Assembly: GCA_036874045.1 (NCBI GenBank)
Contig: JAZBRI010000008.1
Coordinates: 3,115,001-3,179,000 of the forward strand
Reading direction: 5' to 3'
Source: Cymodocea nodosa
Taxonomy: Eukaryota > Streptophyta > Magnoliopsida > Alismatales > Cymodoceaceae
Length of the DNA: 64,000 nt
Each line of letters begins with the position of its first letter. Position 1 is the first letter of the stretch. This document shows, piece by piece, positions 12,244 to 24,900 of the stretch. The notes beneath the pieces are model-generated. The model made no database searches and was not told the DNA's origin. It saw only the letters and a list, made by a program, of their open reading frames with translations. The translations under genes and the position numbers were made by a program.

Positions 12244-13256
12244 TCAATAACACATTTTTGCTGGTAAACTTAAGAACATTTTACAAAATTCTAGCTTTTG
12301 CAATAGCTTCATAGCTTTATATTGTTCATCTATAGAAAGACCAATCTGAAGTAATGCTGCAACAACATGATTTAAATAATTTTTAGTCTTTTCTTTAATA
12401 TTGACCAACTTGCTTTGTACTTCAACCAATTTTTTTTGTGCATCAACCAACTCTTTAAATTGTTCATTTCATGTAGCTTGATTTTGTTAATTTGTTTCAC
12501 ACATATGCATAATGGCTTTTGATGTATCTTTAAACAAATCTACTATGATTTGATGAAACACTACATGAGGTCTTGCTCATTTTTTCTTCTTCTCAATTGT
12601 CACCCTTGAACTTTTTCTTGATGAAGAAGGTAAATCAGAATCAATGTCCATTGTTTCCTGAGTGGTATTTAAATTGTTCAATTCCACGTCCTGTGTGTTT
12701 AGTACAATCTTAATCTCATCACTTTGTTTAGCCATATTCTCAATGGTCATACTACCTTTAAATATTTGTTGCAATTACTCAAATATCAAGCATTGTTTTC
12801 TTTTATAGCTTTCACACTCTAGATATGCTTATAAAAAGAAAATTGTAGTCAAAATAGAAAAAGATAAAGATTATAATATTTTTTCAAGTCAAAAGTCATA
12901 AGCAAACTAACCTTAACAAAGTCCTTCCAAATCTCATCATCAATGTCAATATAGCCTTGGATGAAATTCCAACCCCATCCACTCTAGTTGGCAATTTTGA
13001 AGTAATTTCGATACCTTTATTGCCAAGTTTTTAAGTGACTTTCTACATTCTTCCTTATGATACCTATGTTTCTTCTAATATTGTATTTTTCAATTACTTC
13101 ATCTCAAATGCTACCTTTGATTTTTCTATTATGAGTTTTCTTATTTCCTTCATTTAATACTTCTACTAAAATATCTAAGAAATATACATCTGTTTCAGTA
13201 TTCCAACTAATGTAATTTCTACCTCTACTTGTCCTTCCCCTGTCAAGAGTATTCAT
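12244..13256 (-). pseudogene. Harbinger ORF1, Myb/SANT-like protein, inactivated
   Basis: From 13256 the minus strand reads a Myb/SANT-like segment (SWNTETDVYFLDILVEVLNE, later WSGWGWNF and DDEIWKDFVK) with internal stops. Downstream comes a low-complexity linker (SDLPSSSRKSSRVTIEKKKK) and a coiled-coil tail (DAQKKLVEVQSKLVNIKEK). This order is standard for the DNA-binding partner protein encoded by plant PIF/Harbinger elements. The aromatic spacing of the SANT helices is kept, but several stop codons break the frame. Confidence 0.7.
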
Positions 13257-13475
13257 TTTCTACACAAGTATGGTTTCAACAACTACAATAAAACATATGG
13301 AATAACACAATAATAAAATTATTCATATACATTTGCAAATACCATTACATTCACATTTTTGTCAAAATCATATAAAAGAATTGCAAAAGTAAAAACAAAG
13401 TAAAATAATTAATCATTGTACATGCTATACAAGTCATTTAAAATGAAATTTGTGGGAGTTATACACAAACGAGTC

Positions 13476-14459
13476 AAATCTTCTATGTAATGTTTGACAA
13501 AGGTTTAATTGATTCTTATAACTAATGTGCATCTATTGAATAAAGTGACATTTGAAACCCATAACATGAAGGGAAAAAAAAAGGTATTATAAACTATTTT
13601 ATCTAACATGTTTATAGGAAACCCTCAAACAAAAAAATAGTTTATAGTATTATAAACGTGACTTAAGAAAACTTATTCAACTTTTTTTTGAAGGTTCTAA
13701 TCCAACTTATTTAAATACACTCAATGGATTTTTAGATAAATTTCAATTTAACCATTGCCATCAATTACATTATGGTATTTTAATTTTTCCAAGTTATTTT
13801 TTGATGATTGAATGTTTTTTCCTAAATTTGAATACTATAGGATCCCTTACCTTATAATAGAGTGAAAAACCAACTATATTATCTGCTATTAGCATTATTT
13901 TAAAGAAAAATAGATTATGCACATCGATCTTTAAGATTAGTATGATATTTCAACCACCTCCACCCTATTTTCAAGGAAAACTATAAAATGAATTTTTATA
14001 CCCTACAATTTAATAATTGTGGTTTACAAGGGGAGAATCATGTGTTGAATACTATTATCGAGATAGCTAACATAATTTATTAGCAATTGGGTTGAATGAA
14101 TTGTGTACAGTATATCATCATTATCACTAATCAAGAGCCAATATCAGATTACTTATCATTGATCAAGTACAAGACAACAAATATCTTATATTTAACATGC
14201 ATCGTTTGGTATAATTTAACAAATATCTTATATCTAACATGCATTGTCATACAGTCATTTCAGCTAATCAATTTCACACAATTTCAACAAATATTTAGCA
14301 CAATTTAGCATGCCATAAAGACTAGAAGAAGTCAGTTGATGGTAAATATTTAGCATGCTTCCCACACTTGTCAATTTCACCAAGCATTAGAGAATATCCT
14401 ATCCTAGTCTTTAAGCACAATTTATTTCTGTTTATATGAACTAAGCACCTACATCCAAG
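13476..14459. other. AT-rich intergenic sequence with a small 42-base tandem duplication
   Basis: No gene is seen. Positions 14176-14217 and 14218-14251 form a partial tandem pair (AACAAATATCTTATATTTAA against AACAAATATCTTATATCTAA). The 70-codon open frame at 14096 runs through this duplication and is not convincing. Confidence 0.4.
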
Positions 14460-15345
14460 TTAATATTATGCAAAGTATCTATAGATTCTATACTTATAGG
14501 CAGCAGGCGACTGCGAGCACACTAGTGATAGCGGCAAGCGGGTGACCAAGTGAGTGTGTGCACGTGAGCGACAACAGTAAGTGGGTGACCAAGCGAGCAA
14601 GTGACTGCGAGTGGCAAGTAGGTGACTAAGTGAGCGAGCGACTGCAAGTGACAAGTAAGTGACTACGAGTGGCAATTGACGAGTGTAGTATGCAAGTGAC
14701 AATAATAAGCGGGCGACCAGGCAAGCGGCCAACTGTGAGCAAGTGAACCATAATGGGAGCAAGCAAGTGGGAGCGGGTGACTATGAGCATAAAAATGCAA
14801 GTGGGAGTGCGAGCAGGTGAGCGAGAGCAGGTGATTGTGAGCGAGTGGCCAACTGTGAGCAAGTGAGCAACAACGGGAGCAAGCAAGTGGAAGTGGGCAA
14901 TTGCGAGTGGGAGTGCAAGTAGGCGAACGGCCAATGGGAGTGCGACCAGGCAAGTAACCAACTGCGAGCAAGTGAGCAACAATAGGAGCAAGCAAGTGGA
15001 AGTGGGCAATTGCGAGTGGGAGTGCGAGTAGGCAAGTGGGAGTGCGAGTAGGCGAGCGGGTTGCAGGTGAGCGACAATGGTAGATATTGAGCAAGTGAGT
15101 GCAGGAAGATTCCTAGGTTTCAACAAAGCAGGCGAGCGCGTGTAGAGGATGATGATGATTTCGCAAGTGTAGAGATTAGAAATGAACAAATAGAAATGAA
15201 TGTCTGTCATTTTATGCCACTAAAAATTATGTATATTCATTTTCATTAAATTTAAAGTATACTAACGACTTACAAAAGAAAAGTTTAAACTTTACTTTAA
15301 TTTCCTTGATTTCATACATACACTAAACCCCTCCTTAATGGACAA
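14460..15345. repeat. Dispersed repeat with internal GAGCG-type minisatellite, copy 2
   Basis: About 600 bases consist of GTGAGC, GCGAGT, GGGAGC and AAGTGA words. A longer period lies on top: blocks beginning CCAACTGTGAGCAAGTGA occur at 14728, 14848 and 14957 (the third with C for T at one site), 120 and 109 bases apart. The tail at about 15190-15340 (ACTTACAAAAGAAAAGTTTA, then TTTCATACATACACTAAACC) is related to the tail of the copy near 1.6-1.7 kb. Minus-strand frames of up to 194 codons (Leu, Ala, His and Ser rich) are a product of the repeat. Confidence 0.65.
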
Positions 15346-16442
15346 AAAAGTTCATGATATAAATGTTGAAATCTATTCTTTTCTTGGACTGGTCATCATC
15401 TCTTACTTCAAGCGACCAATAATACCATAAGAACTAGAGGAGATGTGTGTTTTTAACAAATGATCGAAATTTTAACATTGTAATTTTCTATCATATGTTT
15501 CCATTTTGACCTCACTCTTCCATTGAGCTTGGAAGACGCTCATAGGTTCCCATCATCCAGGAGCAAAGTCAGCAAACTTCACTGTTTAAGTGCAGAAAGC
15601 TCTGCTAATATTATCTGATTTTTCTCGGTAATGATAACGTGGAATAATCCAAAGTGTAGATAATATTTCTAGATAAGATTGAAAATGAAGACCATGGAAG
15701 AGAGAGATAAGGGAAGGGGATAATGCAGAAAAAATAAGAAAAATGTAAAAGAGAGTGGGTTATTTATGCATATGATATTGATAGATTTTGTGTCTACTAA
15801 GATTTCAATACCAACGAGAATTATAAATTTAGTAGTCGGATAATTTATATATAATATTTCATAAAAGTTTTATTTTCGTAATCTTTGGGCGTGGTCGGTA
15901 AGACCTGCATGAATGGTGTATATCGACAACCATTATTATTTCAACATTTCCATTGTAAAACATTAATTTATAAAATACTTCATTCGCATCTGTCCATTAC
16001 AACATTTAATTATACATGATAGTGCTCCTTTTTTGGATAATATTATATGATGGTGCTCTTCTTTTGGTTGCAAACAAAATGGCATGAAACAATTTCAAAA
16101 AAAAGAAAGAAAGAATTGGGAAGAGGAAGTGATAGACAAGCATGGCTGAGAATTACAAGAGGGATTTTTTATAGGGATCCCTAAGACAGCATAAGGCTGC
16201 TAAACTTTTAAATGCCATCTATTTAAAAGAAATGTTTCAACAAGAGACTCGAATAAATTTTACCCTTGAAAAGCAATTATGTAATTTACACAAGGGGCTA
16301 GAATCCATAATTTGGATTTTAACAAGCAATTCCAAGATTTCGTCACAATGGTAAAAGATATGTATGGCTCATACACAGCATTCAGATTGCCTGTGTCCTT
16401 GGAGAGGTCTGATGAAATTTTCTTTGTTGGCTCTTGGAGTAA
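15346..16442. other. Intergenic sequence, no gene seen
   Basis: No exon-like segment or recognisable transposon is seen. It follows the GAGCG repeat and leads into the 3' end of the PSB33 gene. The minus-strand polyadenylation region of PSB33 should lie near its right end. Confidence 0.4.
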
Positions 16443-19400
16443 TCAGGAACCCAAAGCCTTGGAAACTGCATAAATGAAGTCTAAGATACCTGTTCCTTTG
16501 AGAAGTCCTTTTCCAGTTAACAGTTCGAAGTCCAACAAAAGCAAGAAGCCGATTGTAGCAGCCTTCCCATTTATCAATTCATTTGCTCCTGTGAAACCAA
16601 ACCCACCAACATCCTCGTCGACAACCATTCTAACCTGAAAGAGGGATGCAAAAGAGAGCTTGGCTTCCATGACTTATGCAAGTTTGCATATAAATTGAAA
16701 CGTTCATGGTGAAACCAATGTTAATTTCAACGTTCTTTACCAAACATCACTTCCCCATAGATATTTACAATAAAAATTTCGATCGATTTATGAAACCAAA
16801 ATAAGAGCCAACCCTTGCACCCTCTTGGGAGCAATGATGTATTATGTGGCTCGTACCAAGAGGCCAAATTGAGTTATATTGTAAATTAGATTTATGAATT
16901 GTGTTTGAAGGATTTGCAACAGCTAACATGTAATTAATAATTTAATCTGGAAAGGTAAGGTGCCTCTAATGTGGCAAAACATTATAGCGGAACTTCCATT
17001 TCTGAAAGTTTGAAGATGAGTACATTAAGCTATTTGAAATGAAACTGATGCGAGAAGTACCTCATCAACGTTTACATCTGATGCAGTGAAGCCAGGTTGA
17101 GCCCTGCCACTGAAAACAATCTCTGCAGAACCACCAGAATTGCCCACTCCCATGCTTATATAAATGTTTTCATCATCTGCCTTTACAGGATATACAAATA
17201 ATGACCTCAAGGCTGGGGTGAGGACCCTCAGCACAGGGTTCTTGGGGTACCATTCTTTTATTTCACCAGTTTTAAGATTAAAAGTGCTATCTGTAGTAGG
17301 GCAAACTATACAGCCATCCTGGAAAGAAAATAGTAAGAATGAGAATTCATCCCATTTCTAATTGAATAGTGAATTTTCCTTTATTGAACACAATCCCAGG
17401 TAAGCATGCACAAGGACATATACACATAGAGACATGGAAAACAACAATTTCTTAAAAGAATTAAGCATGAATATTGTTTGAAAATTCATACACAGGATGT
17501 CATAAAACAAGGAGTGGCACAAATTTGTGTCCACCCTACCAAGATTCAAAACAAATACAACTCACAACAACATATCCTTATTAGTTTAATATTTTTTCTA
17601 AGATTGTCAAAAGCCTTCCCTGTCTTTCACTGACATTGTTATTATCAAGAAATGTCAGTTGGGCTTTTCAACCATTTAAAGCAATACCTGTTTTTACTTT
17701 CAAATTTTCTTTGTACATATATTTGAAAAACATAAAGTATGAACATATAATATGACAGAAAAGGATACAGTTATGCACAGCGTTGCCCTAGTCCATAACA
17801 AAGACAAACATACTATTACCAAGAAATGACAATCCATCAATGTGGGAAGGACAAAAGACAATTTTCACAAGCACTGGATGTAAACATTGAATTGGACATC
17901 AAAAATATGTGACATGAGTCAATGAAAACAGATAAAGAAATGTCCATTTACATCATATCCCAGTCTGAAACGTATGAATGCATCCAATTAAGAAATGAAT
18001 TCTTTTGAAAGAGTGAAGGTAACTGATTGAAGATTAAAAAAGAGAAAATCATTTTACATGATTTAACCATGCTCTAAGGATACGTGTAGGGCAAATTGTT
18101 AGGAAAGGAGAAACAAAATTATTATGAAACAAAAAGAATAACAAAAATATTGAAAATCACATAGACAAAATTGGTGAAAAAAGGTTCATATACACAACCT
18201 AATAAGAATATAATACTAGATAGAAAAAGGGAAAGGATTATTGTTGTTAACTATCAATGATTCAAATATCATTATTGTATCAAGGATTAGTCCTCTAGAA
18301 AAGAAAAACATATCAAGAATCAAAGATCGTAGAAGAGGAATGTTATTCATAAGAAAATATAATTATCAGGATTTTTTGTGATTTTTTAATACTTCCATCA
18401 ATTTTTACGTATTTTCAATTTTTCTTCTCTTACCTTCTCTTTTTTTCCCTTCTTAGTAATCTCTACGATTAAAAATTCTATCAATTATAAGATTTTAGAG
18501 TAAATTATAAATTTTTATTCTTACAATGTAATTAATATTTTTTTTAAATCTCATGTGAATAATTAAAAAAATAGAAAATGAAGTCGTGAAAATACAAGAG
18601 ATATGTAGAGAAAAAATGTTATTCACAAGAAAACATAATTTAAAAAAAATTAAAAATATCAAAATTTTTTGTAATTTTTTAATAATTTCACCATTTTTTA
18701 AATATGATTTTTTAAGTAATATTTTTATTTTTTTCCTTTTCATTTCTCTTTTTTTTTTTCCATTTTTTCCCTTTCTTTTTTCTCTTTTCCTCTTTCTCTC
18801 TCTCCTTCCCCTTCACCTTTTTTCACTTTCTTCTCACATGTGTGACTCCCTCCCTCCCTCCCTCCTTTCTTCTTCTGTTGTCCCACCCACTAAAAACCTT
18901 AATAGGTTATCATGATTTACAGGGTAGCAAAAGCTTTGATTGTCAATGGTGAAAGCAAAGGTGTGATACTTTGATGGGAAACCTTCATCAAATTGATTGA
19001 TCTTTTGCACAAATTAGTCGATCCAATCTTCTGTCATTCAAAAAGTTCCCTGAGCCTAACTACCATGATCCAACAATGATCCTCTAGGACAGATTGATCA
19101 ATCCCTTCTGATACTAGAAATACAACTAGTATCAGTGTCAACTATATGACCAAGCTGGATTAATTTTTTAATCCTTGTTATCTACACATGTTGTGATTAA
19201 GATACATGTTCAATATGTGCCCACTCATAACTCATTAATATCCCATTAAAATTTGTCTCATGTTGGCATAAAATTATTGCTTCCTAGGCTAAATTCTTTT
19301 TTTCTATGTATTTTTATTTATATCAAATTTTTAGTTAAATTATATCAAGTAGTTTTAAGTTCTCTTTTACTTCTTTTAGTTTTTTCTACACTAGTTAAAT

Positions 19401-21314
19401 TTTCTTTTCTAATTGATATATTTTTTAATCTCTTGAAGATATAATCAAACCACCTAAACTGATTTTCTCTTATCTTTTAAGTTAAATTGTATATGCAACA
19501 ATCCAAGCCATAATTCTACTACGTGAAGTCAACCACATAAATCCTTTTCTTCCAAATATTTATATCTATTGTCAAGTCTTTGGTTAAAATACATAAAGTT
19601 AAATTCTTTTTTGCAATTCCTAATCAAGTAGTTTTAAGCCTACCTCTACTTCTTTTAATTATTTTTACATGAATTAATTCTCTTTTCTTAATTGGTGCAT
19701 TCCTTGGTCTCCTAAGAATATAGTCAAACCACTTAAGTTAATTTTCTTTTATCTTGCCTTCAATATGTGCAACTCCTATTCTATTTCTAATATAATTATT
19801 TTAAGTTTATCCCTTATAGTATTACCACTCATCTAATGTAAGCATACACACTAACTAAACTAACCACATGAAAATAAAAACATATAGAAAAGAAGAAAAA
19901 TTACAGATTGCATGGTATGCTTACTAAGATCGTTAAGTAGGAGAAAAAATACTCACTCCATATTGGATTCACAGAAAAAAAATTGTCTTAGCATTAAAAA
20001 TATGAAATTGAGGTGACATTCATCAATCACATTTCTTCAGTTTATATTCCAATCTGATAACTTCATCCTGTAATCTTTCTAGAGATGTAGTCTTGCATCT
20101 ACATTTAACCGTAAGCTCTTTCCTTCATGCCATCATATCAAACTCATTTCTACCTCACTGTGGACATAATGTAGTGAGGCGAAATGGCACATAGCCATTA
20201 ACTAATCCCAAATAGTCTGAAAATACTAGACCATTTTAAATTGAATTTACCACATGATTCAACTGTAAGCTACACGAAATAAGGAAGCAAAAAATAGTCG
20301 AATTTATGGAATATTTCAGCATCTTGCTGAATTCTAAATTCCTAAGATGAGATTGACATGTATGTAGAAGTTTAAATTGGAAATACCATACACCTCAAAC
20401 CTGAAATGCTGCAAAAAGAAACTAGAAAATCGAGTAAGGGTGATAGTGGCAGTTTTGTTGAAAAACACGATGACAGAAATTTATAAGATCACAAACAATT
20501 GGTAGATGGCAAACAGATGACAAGAGAGTTTAGAAGAGAATGTCATTACATGAAGAAGAACTGATTAGCACTAGTATTTCTCTTTTTTCAAATTAGCCGG
20601 TGCAATCAATCTTTCCTACAAAATCCAGTATGTAAACGTTTAAAGTCCAAACAAATCCAGGATAAAAGCGGTTCGATGATAAAGATCTTGAACAAATTAA
20701 AATCTTATAAAATTACTGCTGAATGGCGTTGCTACCGGATACACTTATTTTTCCCCGGGGGAGAATCGTCAGTATGCTACTTGGAATTTTTGTAATTGAG
20801 AGTTAAGTTGTCAGAAACCTACTACTACTTGGAATTTGCAATTCGGTACAAGCTTAAGCAAAATCTGTCTGTTCCCACAGTCACAATGTACAAGACGGGA
20901 GAAAGGACTGAAAACCTGAGTGAGCTTGGCATTGAGCAAGCCCTCGCTGTACGCACCCTCGGCAGGCGACCTGTTCTCGATGGCAAAAATCTGATCTTTG
21001 TACCACAAAAGCAAGACGGTTTCCCCGTCCTGCAAAACCACCCTCCTCTCGCCCCTCGGAAGCGCCGCGACGGGCATAATCGGAATCCAGTTCTTTCCGT
21101 CGTTACCACCGCCACTGCTTGACTCACGGGAAGGCTCAGGTCCGCCTTCTACGGAGGCGACATTGGAGACCTCGGCGGACCTGCACGTGAGGAGTCTCCT
21201 AGGATGGGTGGAGATGGGAGGAAGGAGGACCGAGTGGTGGTGGTGACGGCAGGAAGCGGAGGATGGGAAGAGGAGGGCTGGGGAGAAACCGGCGGCCTTG
21301 GGCACAACGGCCAT
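16443..21314 (-). CDS. PSB33: PSB33/LIL8-like thylakoid Rieske-type protein
   Basis: Three exons on the minus strand: 21314-20916, 17318-17061 and 16634-16443, giving 282 residues. The first 45-50 residues are rich in Ser, Pro and His and look like a plastid transit peptide. A Rieske-like fold follows from Trp76 (GERRVVLQDGE, FAIENRSPAEGAYSEG). Exon 2 has the segment CIVCPTTDSTFNLKTGEIKE, where a true Rieske protein would carry Cys-X-His ligands; there is no His, so a 2Fe-2S cluster is not expected. Exon 3 holds a hydrophobic helix at about 243-262 (KAATIGFLLLLDFELLTGKG), resembling light-harvesting-like helices. The Arabidopsis homologue At1g71500 stabilises photosystem II supercomplexes. 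Intron 1 is long (3.6 kb) and contains LINE remnants. Confidence 0.92.
18334..18705. repeat. Diverged tandem duplication in PSB33 intron 1
   Basis: Two segments, about 18334-18415 and 18607-18705, share GTTATTCATAAGAAAATATA-like and TTTTTTGTGATTTTTTAATA-like words in the same order. They are separated by a pyrimidine-rich stretch. They lie inside an intron and show no coding potential. Confidence 0.45.
18846..18865. repeat. CTCC microsatellite
   Basis: About five perfect copies of a CTCC tetranucleotide sit in a longer pyrimidine tract (about 18725-18870) inside PSB33 intron 1. Confidence 0.6.
19255..19835 (-). mobile_element. Two tandem remnants of an RTE-type LINE C-terminus
   Basis: Read on the minus strand, 19830-19590 still encodes the region after the reverse transcriptase of plant RTE LINEs: RIGVAHIEGKIKEN, LKWFDYILRRPRNAPIKK, then IHVKIIKRSRGRLKTT, with stops. 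The adjacent segment at about 19560-19260 gives a second, more decayed version (IRENQFRWFDYIFKRLKN, then EKTKRSKRELKTT). Both lie inside intron 1 of PSB33 on the gene's own strand. No other part of the LINE is visible here. Confidence 0.65.
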
Positions 21315-21790
21315 GCTTGGCACAAATATCACTAATCACGACGTGACGACGAGAGAAAAAGAGCTTTTGTTTTTGTCTCTCTTTTTTTTACACGCTGGCC
21401 ATAAGTGGTCGTCAGCGACCGGTGGAGGATGATGAGATGAGGCCACCAGGGAGAGAGAATATCCACAAGTTCGAACAAGTACCACTAGAAATTTTCCTTT
21501 TCTTTGATTGAAATAAAAAATTCAATTAGATACAAATTTACGTTAATAAAATGATAAAGCCATAAGGGTAATGTAATCATTTTACAAAAAGAAAATACAA
21601 TTGAGATACACACTAGATCAAACCAAGCACCACCATCGACTTTTCGAAAACTTAAAAATATTAACTGAGAAAAGGCTACATAAAAACACAGATTATCAGG
21701 CGAATGCTTGACGATACAAATGTCACACAACAAACAAACGTGTAAATTTCGTTGAGCGGTACTTATTGCCTTATAAAAATACTAAATACG

Positions 21791-21810
21791 TAAATAAATA
21801 AATAAATAAA
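21791..21810. repeat. TAAA microsatellite
   Basis: Five tandem copies of a TAAA tetranucleotide lie in the short interval between the 5' end of PSB33 and the 3' end of the hydrolase gene. Confidence 0.6.
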
Positions 21811-21931
21811 AACTCCAGAAGAAGAAGAAGGAAGAAAAAAAAAAGGATTTTTGATTTTTGCCATTCGGAGACTTTTCACAGGAGATGAGCAGCTCCCTTG
21901 ACTCAACGCAGCTGTTCAATCGTGTTTTTGT

Positions 21932-24900
21932 TTACTGTGAGTTAAACCCATGGAAGGATGTTGACAAAATCTTGAAGAGGCCATCTGGGTTGTCAGCTTG
22001 AACCTGAAAACCAAAGAACAAGAAGAGACGTCGGACGCCATGAATGGAGAACATAGACTTTTGTTCTTCGCCCAGTTAGCTTTCCAAAATACAAAGTACA
22101 AATCTCAGCCAAACTGAAAGTAGTGTTGTCAAAAAAATGTAGGAGAGGAAACAAATAAAGAATACCCAATGGCCAGCATCTTCAAGCACATGCATTTGAA
22201 CTCCAGCGCCCTCCTCAGCAGCCAGCTCTTCTGCAGCATGTATCCTCTGAAGGTCTTCAAGGGCCCATCTATGCAAGCTTCTTTCCGCTTTGAGGAAATT
22301 TATATGGACACCCTGGGGTACATCCTCGACAATATCCCTGATTCATTTTATGCACATGAAATGCAAATTCTAATTTATTAGCAATACAAATATGACTGGT
22401 CTTTAATAATGACGACAGTTGGTATTGGACATTTACCACAGATTTGTTTCTTCGTATGACTTGTACATTTCAGAGATCCCTTTGAGATCAAATGCCCATG
22501 AAAAGCCCGAAGAGGATGAACTAGTGTGTACGGTCTGACGGAGATTTGTCACGACCCACTGAAAAGGGAGAAGAAAATAAGCCATGTACAAAAGCTATAC
22601 ATCTGAAGGGAAAAGCCTTGAACAAATAATTACTTGTATGGTTATACTAAATAAAGAGTTGAGATTTGCAAAGGAACAACAACATATTACGTGTTTCCTA
22701 TTTTCATCTTCAAGATTTTTCTGTGATGTTCACAACATTCATGGATAAGGTACTCCTATCGGTAGTCAGTACATGAGGGGGAGAGAGGACGTACAGGCGT
22801 TTCAGTGAGCAGTGAAGGTGTGTTTATTCATTACATTGAGGGGGAAAAGGAAGGTGAAGGTGGGGATCAAAACCGCTGATATTTTTAAAATAAAAACATC
22901 CTTTCTGTTGGATATAATATCAGGAGGGAATCCTAGAGATGACACCAACAACAATTTTGTGTTCATCCTTACAAGTGGAAAAGATCATATGTATCCATCT
23001 AAGCTTGCTAATGTAGCCTTTACTACAGGAAATCTTGCACCAAGAGGAGATTTTCTTGCCTTTGGGAGGTGTCACATGAACTAAAGCAATTAAAACAGTT
23101 AACATAAACAACTGTGAAGCCGGGATCCCACTCCCTAGGATGCAAAAAAGAGTTGCAGTGCTTGAATGGGCAGATCAGTTACATCGGCAGTTTATCTCCA
23201 GCTTGGCTGGGAAAATCCATTCGAACCAGTTGGAGTATAACTTTGTAACATTACATTCCACGCATTTTCAGTGCAAAGTTGGAAAGAGACAGCATGAGAA
23301 CTAGCTGGGTCAACTCAAATGTATGGGACAGCAAAGAAAAGGAGATGGGCATTCTACAAAGTACTTTCATAGGCTGCCAACTAGGTGAAAGCCTCAAAGC
23401 CCTTAGCTTTAACCAATTGTAGGTGGCATGAAAGTCTAAATGCTTGCCATACATCAGTTTCAGTATATGTTAGATGACTCAGTGAAGAATTGTTTGATTA
23501 AACACCATTGTGAAGCATTTTTCCAGCTCCTACTTGTCTGTATGAGGATGAACAAATCTCAGAGAGATGATGCCTAAGAGTGATAATTAAATTGGTGGTA
23601 TTGAAAAGATTTCTTTAGAGGGTGAAATGAATGGCTGAGTGATTCCAACTAAAAAATATTTTTTTAAAGTAACAAGTATATGCATTTCAAAAACAGGTTC
23701 ATTCAAAGAATTTATTCTTATCACAAGTCTGAGCGGGTCAAGTACTTGCCCAGTTGTCACATAGCCATAAAAATTCATGAGCACTGACTTCATATTATTT
23801 ATATGCTTACCTGTGCCACATCAAGGGAAAATCCTTCCTCAACAAGAGCATGTACAACTTCTCTTTTTGAAGCCACCTGTTATACAGACAAAGTAAGCTT
23901 CCAATTATAAAGAATTACACTCCTTTGGGTGCACGATGACCATATATCATCACGAATTGTATCACTATCGATCATTCTCTCTCTCTCAAATTGAAATGAT
24001 TGATAGTGATAGTGACTATCCAATAAAAATGATAGATAAAAAGTGAGCATTGATCCATATGAAAGGCTAAATATTTTTAAGGAAATCTAGTATTTAGGAA
24101 AGGAGTGGTAGTTCTGTTAGGAACCACTTTAGTCCAAACTCAAAGATCACATCCCACGGATGGTAGATGGTGAAAACATGGGTTAATTTACAAAGGATCA
24201 GACCTCTTTCGGCATTCTACTTAAGAATGATATCAATTCAGCAGGTCTATCTTCACCATGGCCACCAGGATGAACTTTTCCAGGAGTTGCATCCAGAATC
24301 CAGACCTTTAGAAGAATAAAAGGTATGAGTAGATATAGAACTAGGTAGGTACACAAGTTAAACAAGATACACAACTAGGCAACTATCTCACCTTAACAGG
24401 TCGAGCGAGAGGCTTTGCTGCCTGTTCCACCATGCTCAAGGCCACTAAACGGTTCAAAACCAACCATTTAAATTGCAGTTTGCAGCATTAGTAATCTATA
24501 AGAAAATGAGTGAGAAGCATGATAAAGGTCTAAGGTCTAAACATGTTATTGGAATGTTTCAGTAAGATTGCCTTGGAGAATGTCAGAAGGCCATCTCCAC
24601 ATTATGGTAACCAATGAACCAATTACTAGTTAATTCTTGATAAAATCCACTAGGCAATCACAAGGAAGGGGAAACTGTTTACTAGGTAAATATAATAATA
24701 AATAAATTTGTTTCCCAAAAGTAGGTTGTATTATGTGAGATTGAAACGAAAGTACCTTAGCCTCCAAAGCTATGACCAACTAAAACTCTAGGGATCAATT
24801 TTAGTTGTCCTACCTGTGCCACAAAGAGTAAAGCCGGTAAAAATGAACAAGCAATGCCGCAGAAAATGACAATAATGTCCAGCAATATTCAGTAAGTCAG

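Larger units (their letters stand above)
10062..13475 (-). mobile_element. PIF/Harbinger DNA transposon, decayed, two genes
   Basis: Both characteristic genes of a plant PIF/Harbinger element lie on the minus strand: a Myb/SANT-like DNA-binding protein (13256-12244) and a DDE transposase (11774-10509). Candidate terminal inverted repeats are GACTTGTTAGTACA from about 10063 and its imperfect inverse TACACAAACGAGTC at 13462-13475, matching at 10 of 14 positions. TTA directly precedes the left end, as expected for this superfamily, but I cannot find the matching TTA or TAA on the right. The exact borders are therefore tentative, while the identity is firm. Confidence 0.75.

Noticed and set aside
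14626..15210. Minus-strand frames of 98-194 codons rich in Leu, Ala, Ser and His
   Set aside because: They read through the GAGCG minisatellite in several frames at once, which is an effect of repeat composition, not of coding.
15515..15590. Minus-strand VKFADF resembling a kinase DFG segment
   Set aside because: The surrounding translation does not continue as a kinase domain and stops soon after, so it is most likely coincidence.
21315..21332. Upstream extension of PSB33 beginning MIFVPS
   Set aside because: The first codon is GTG, not ATG; the true first ATG is at 21314.
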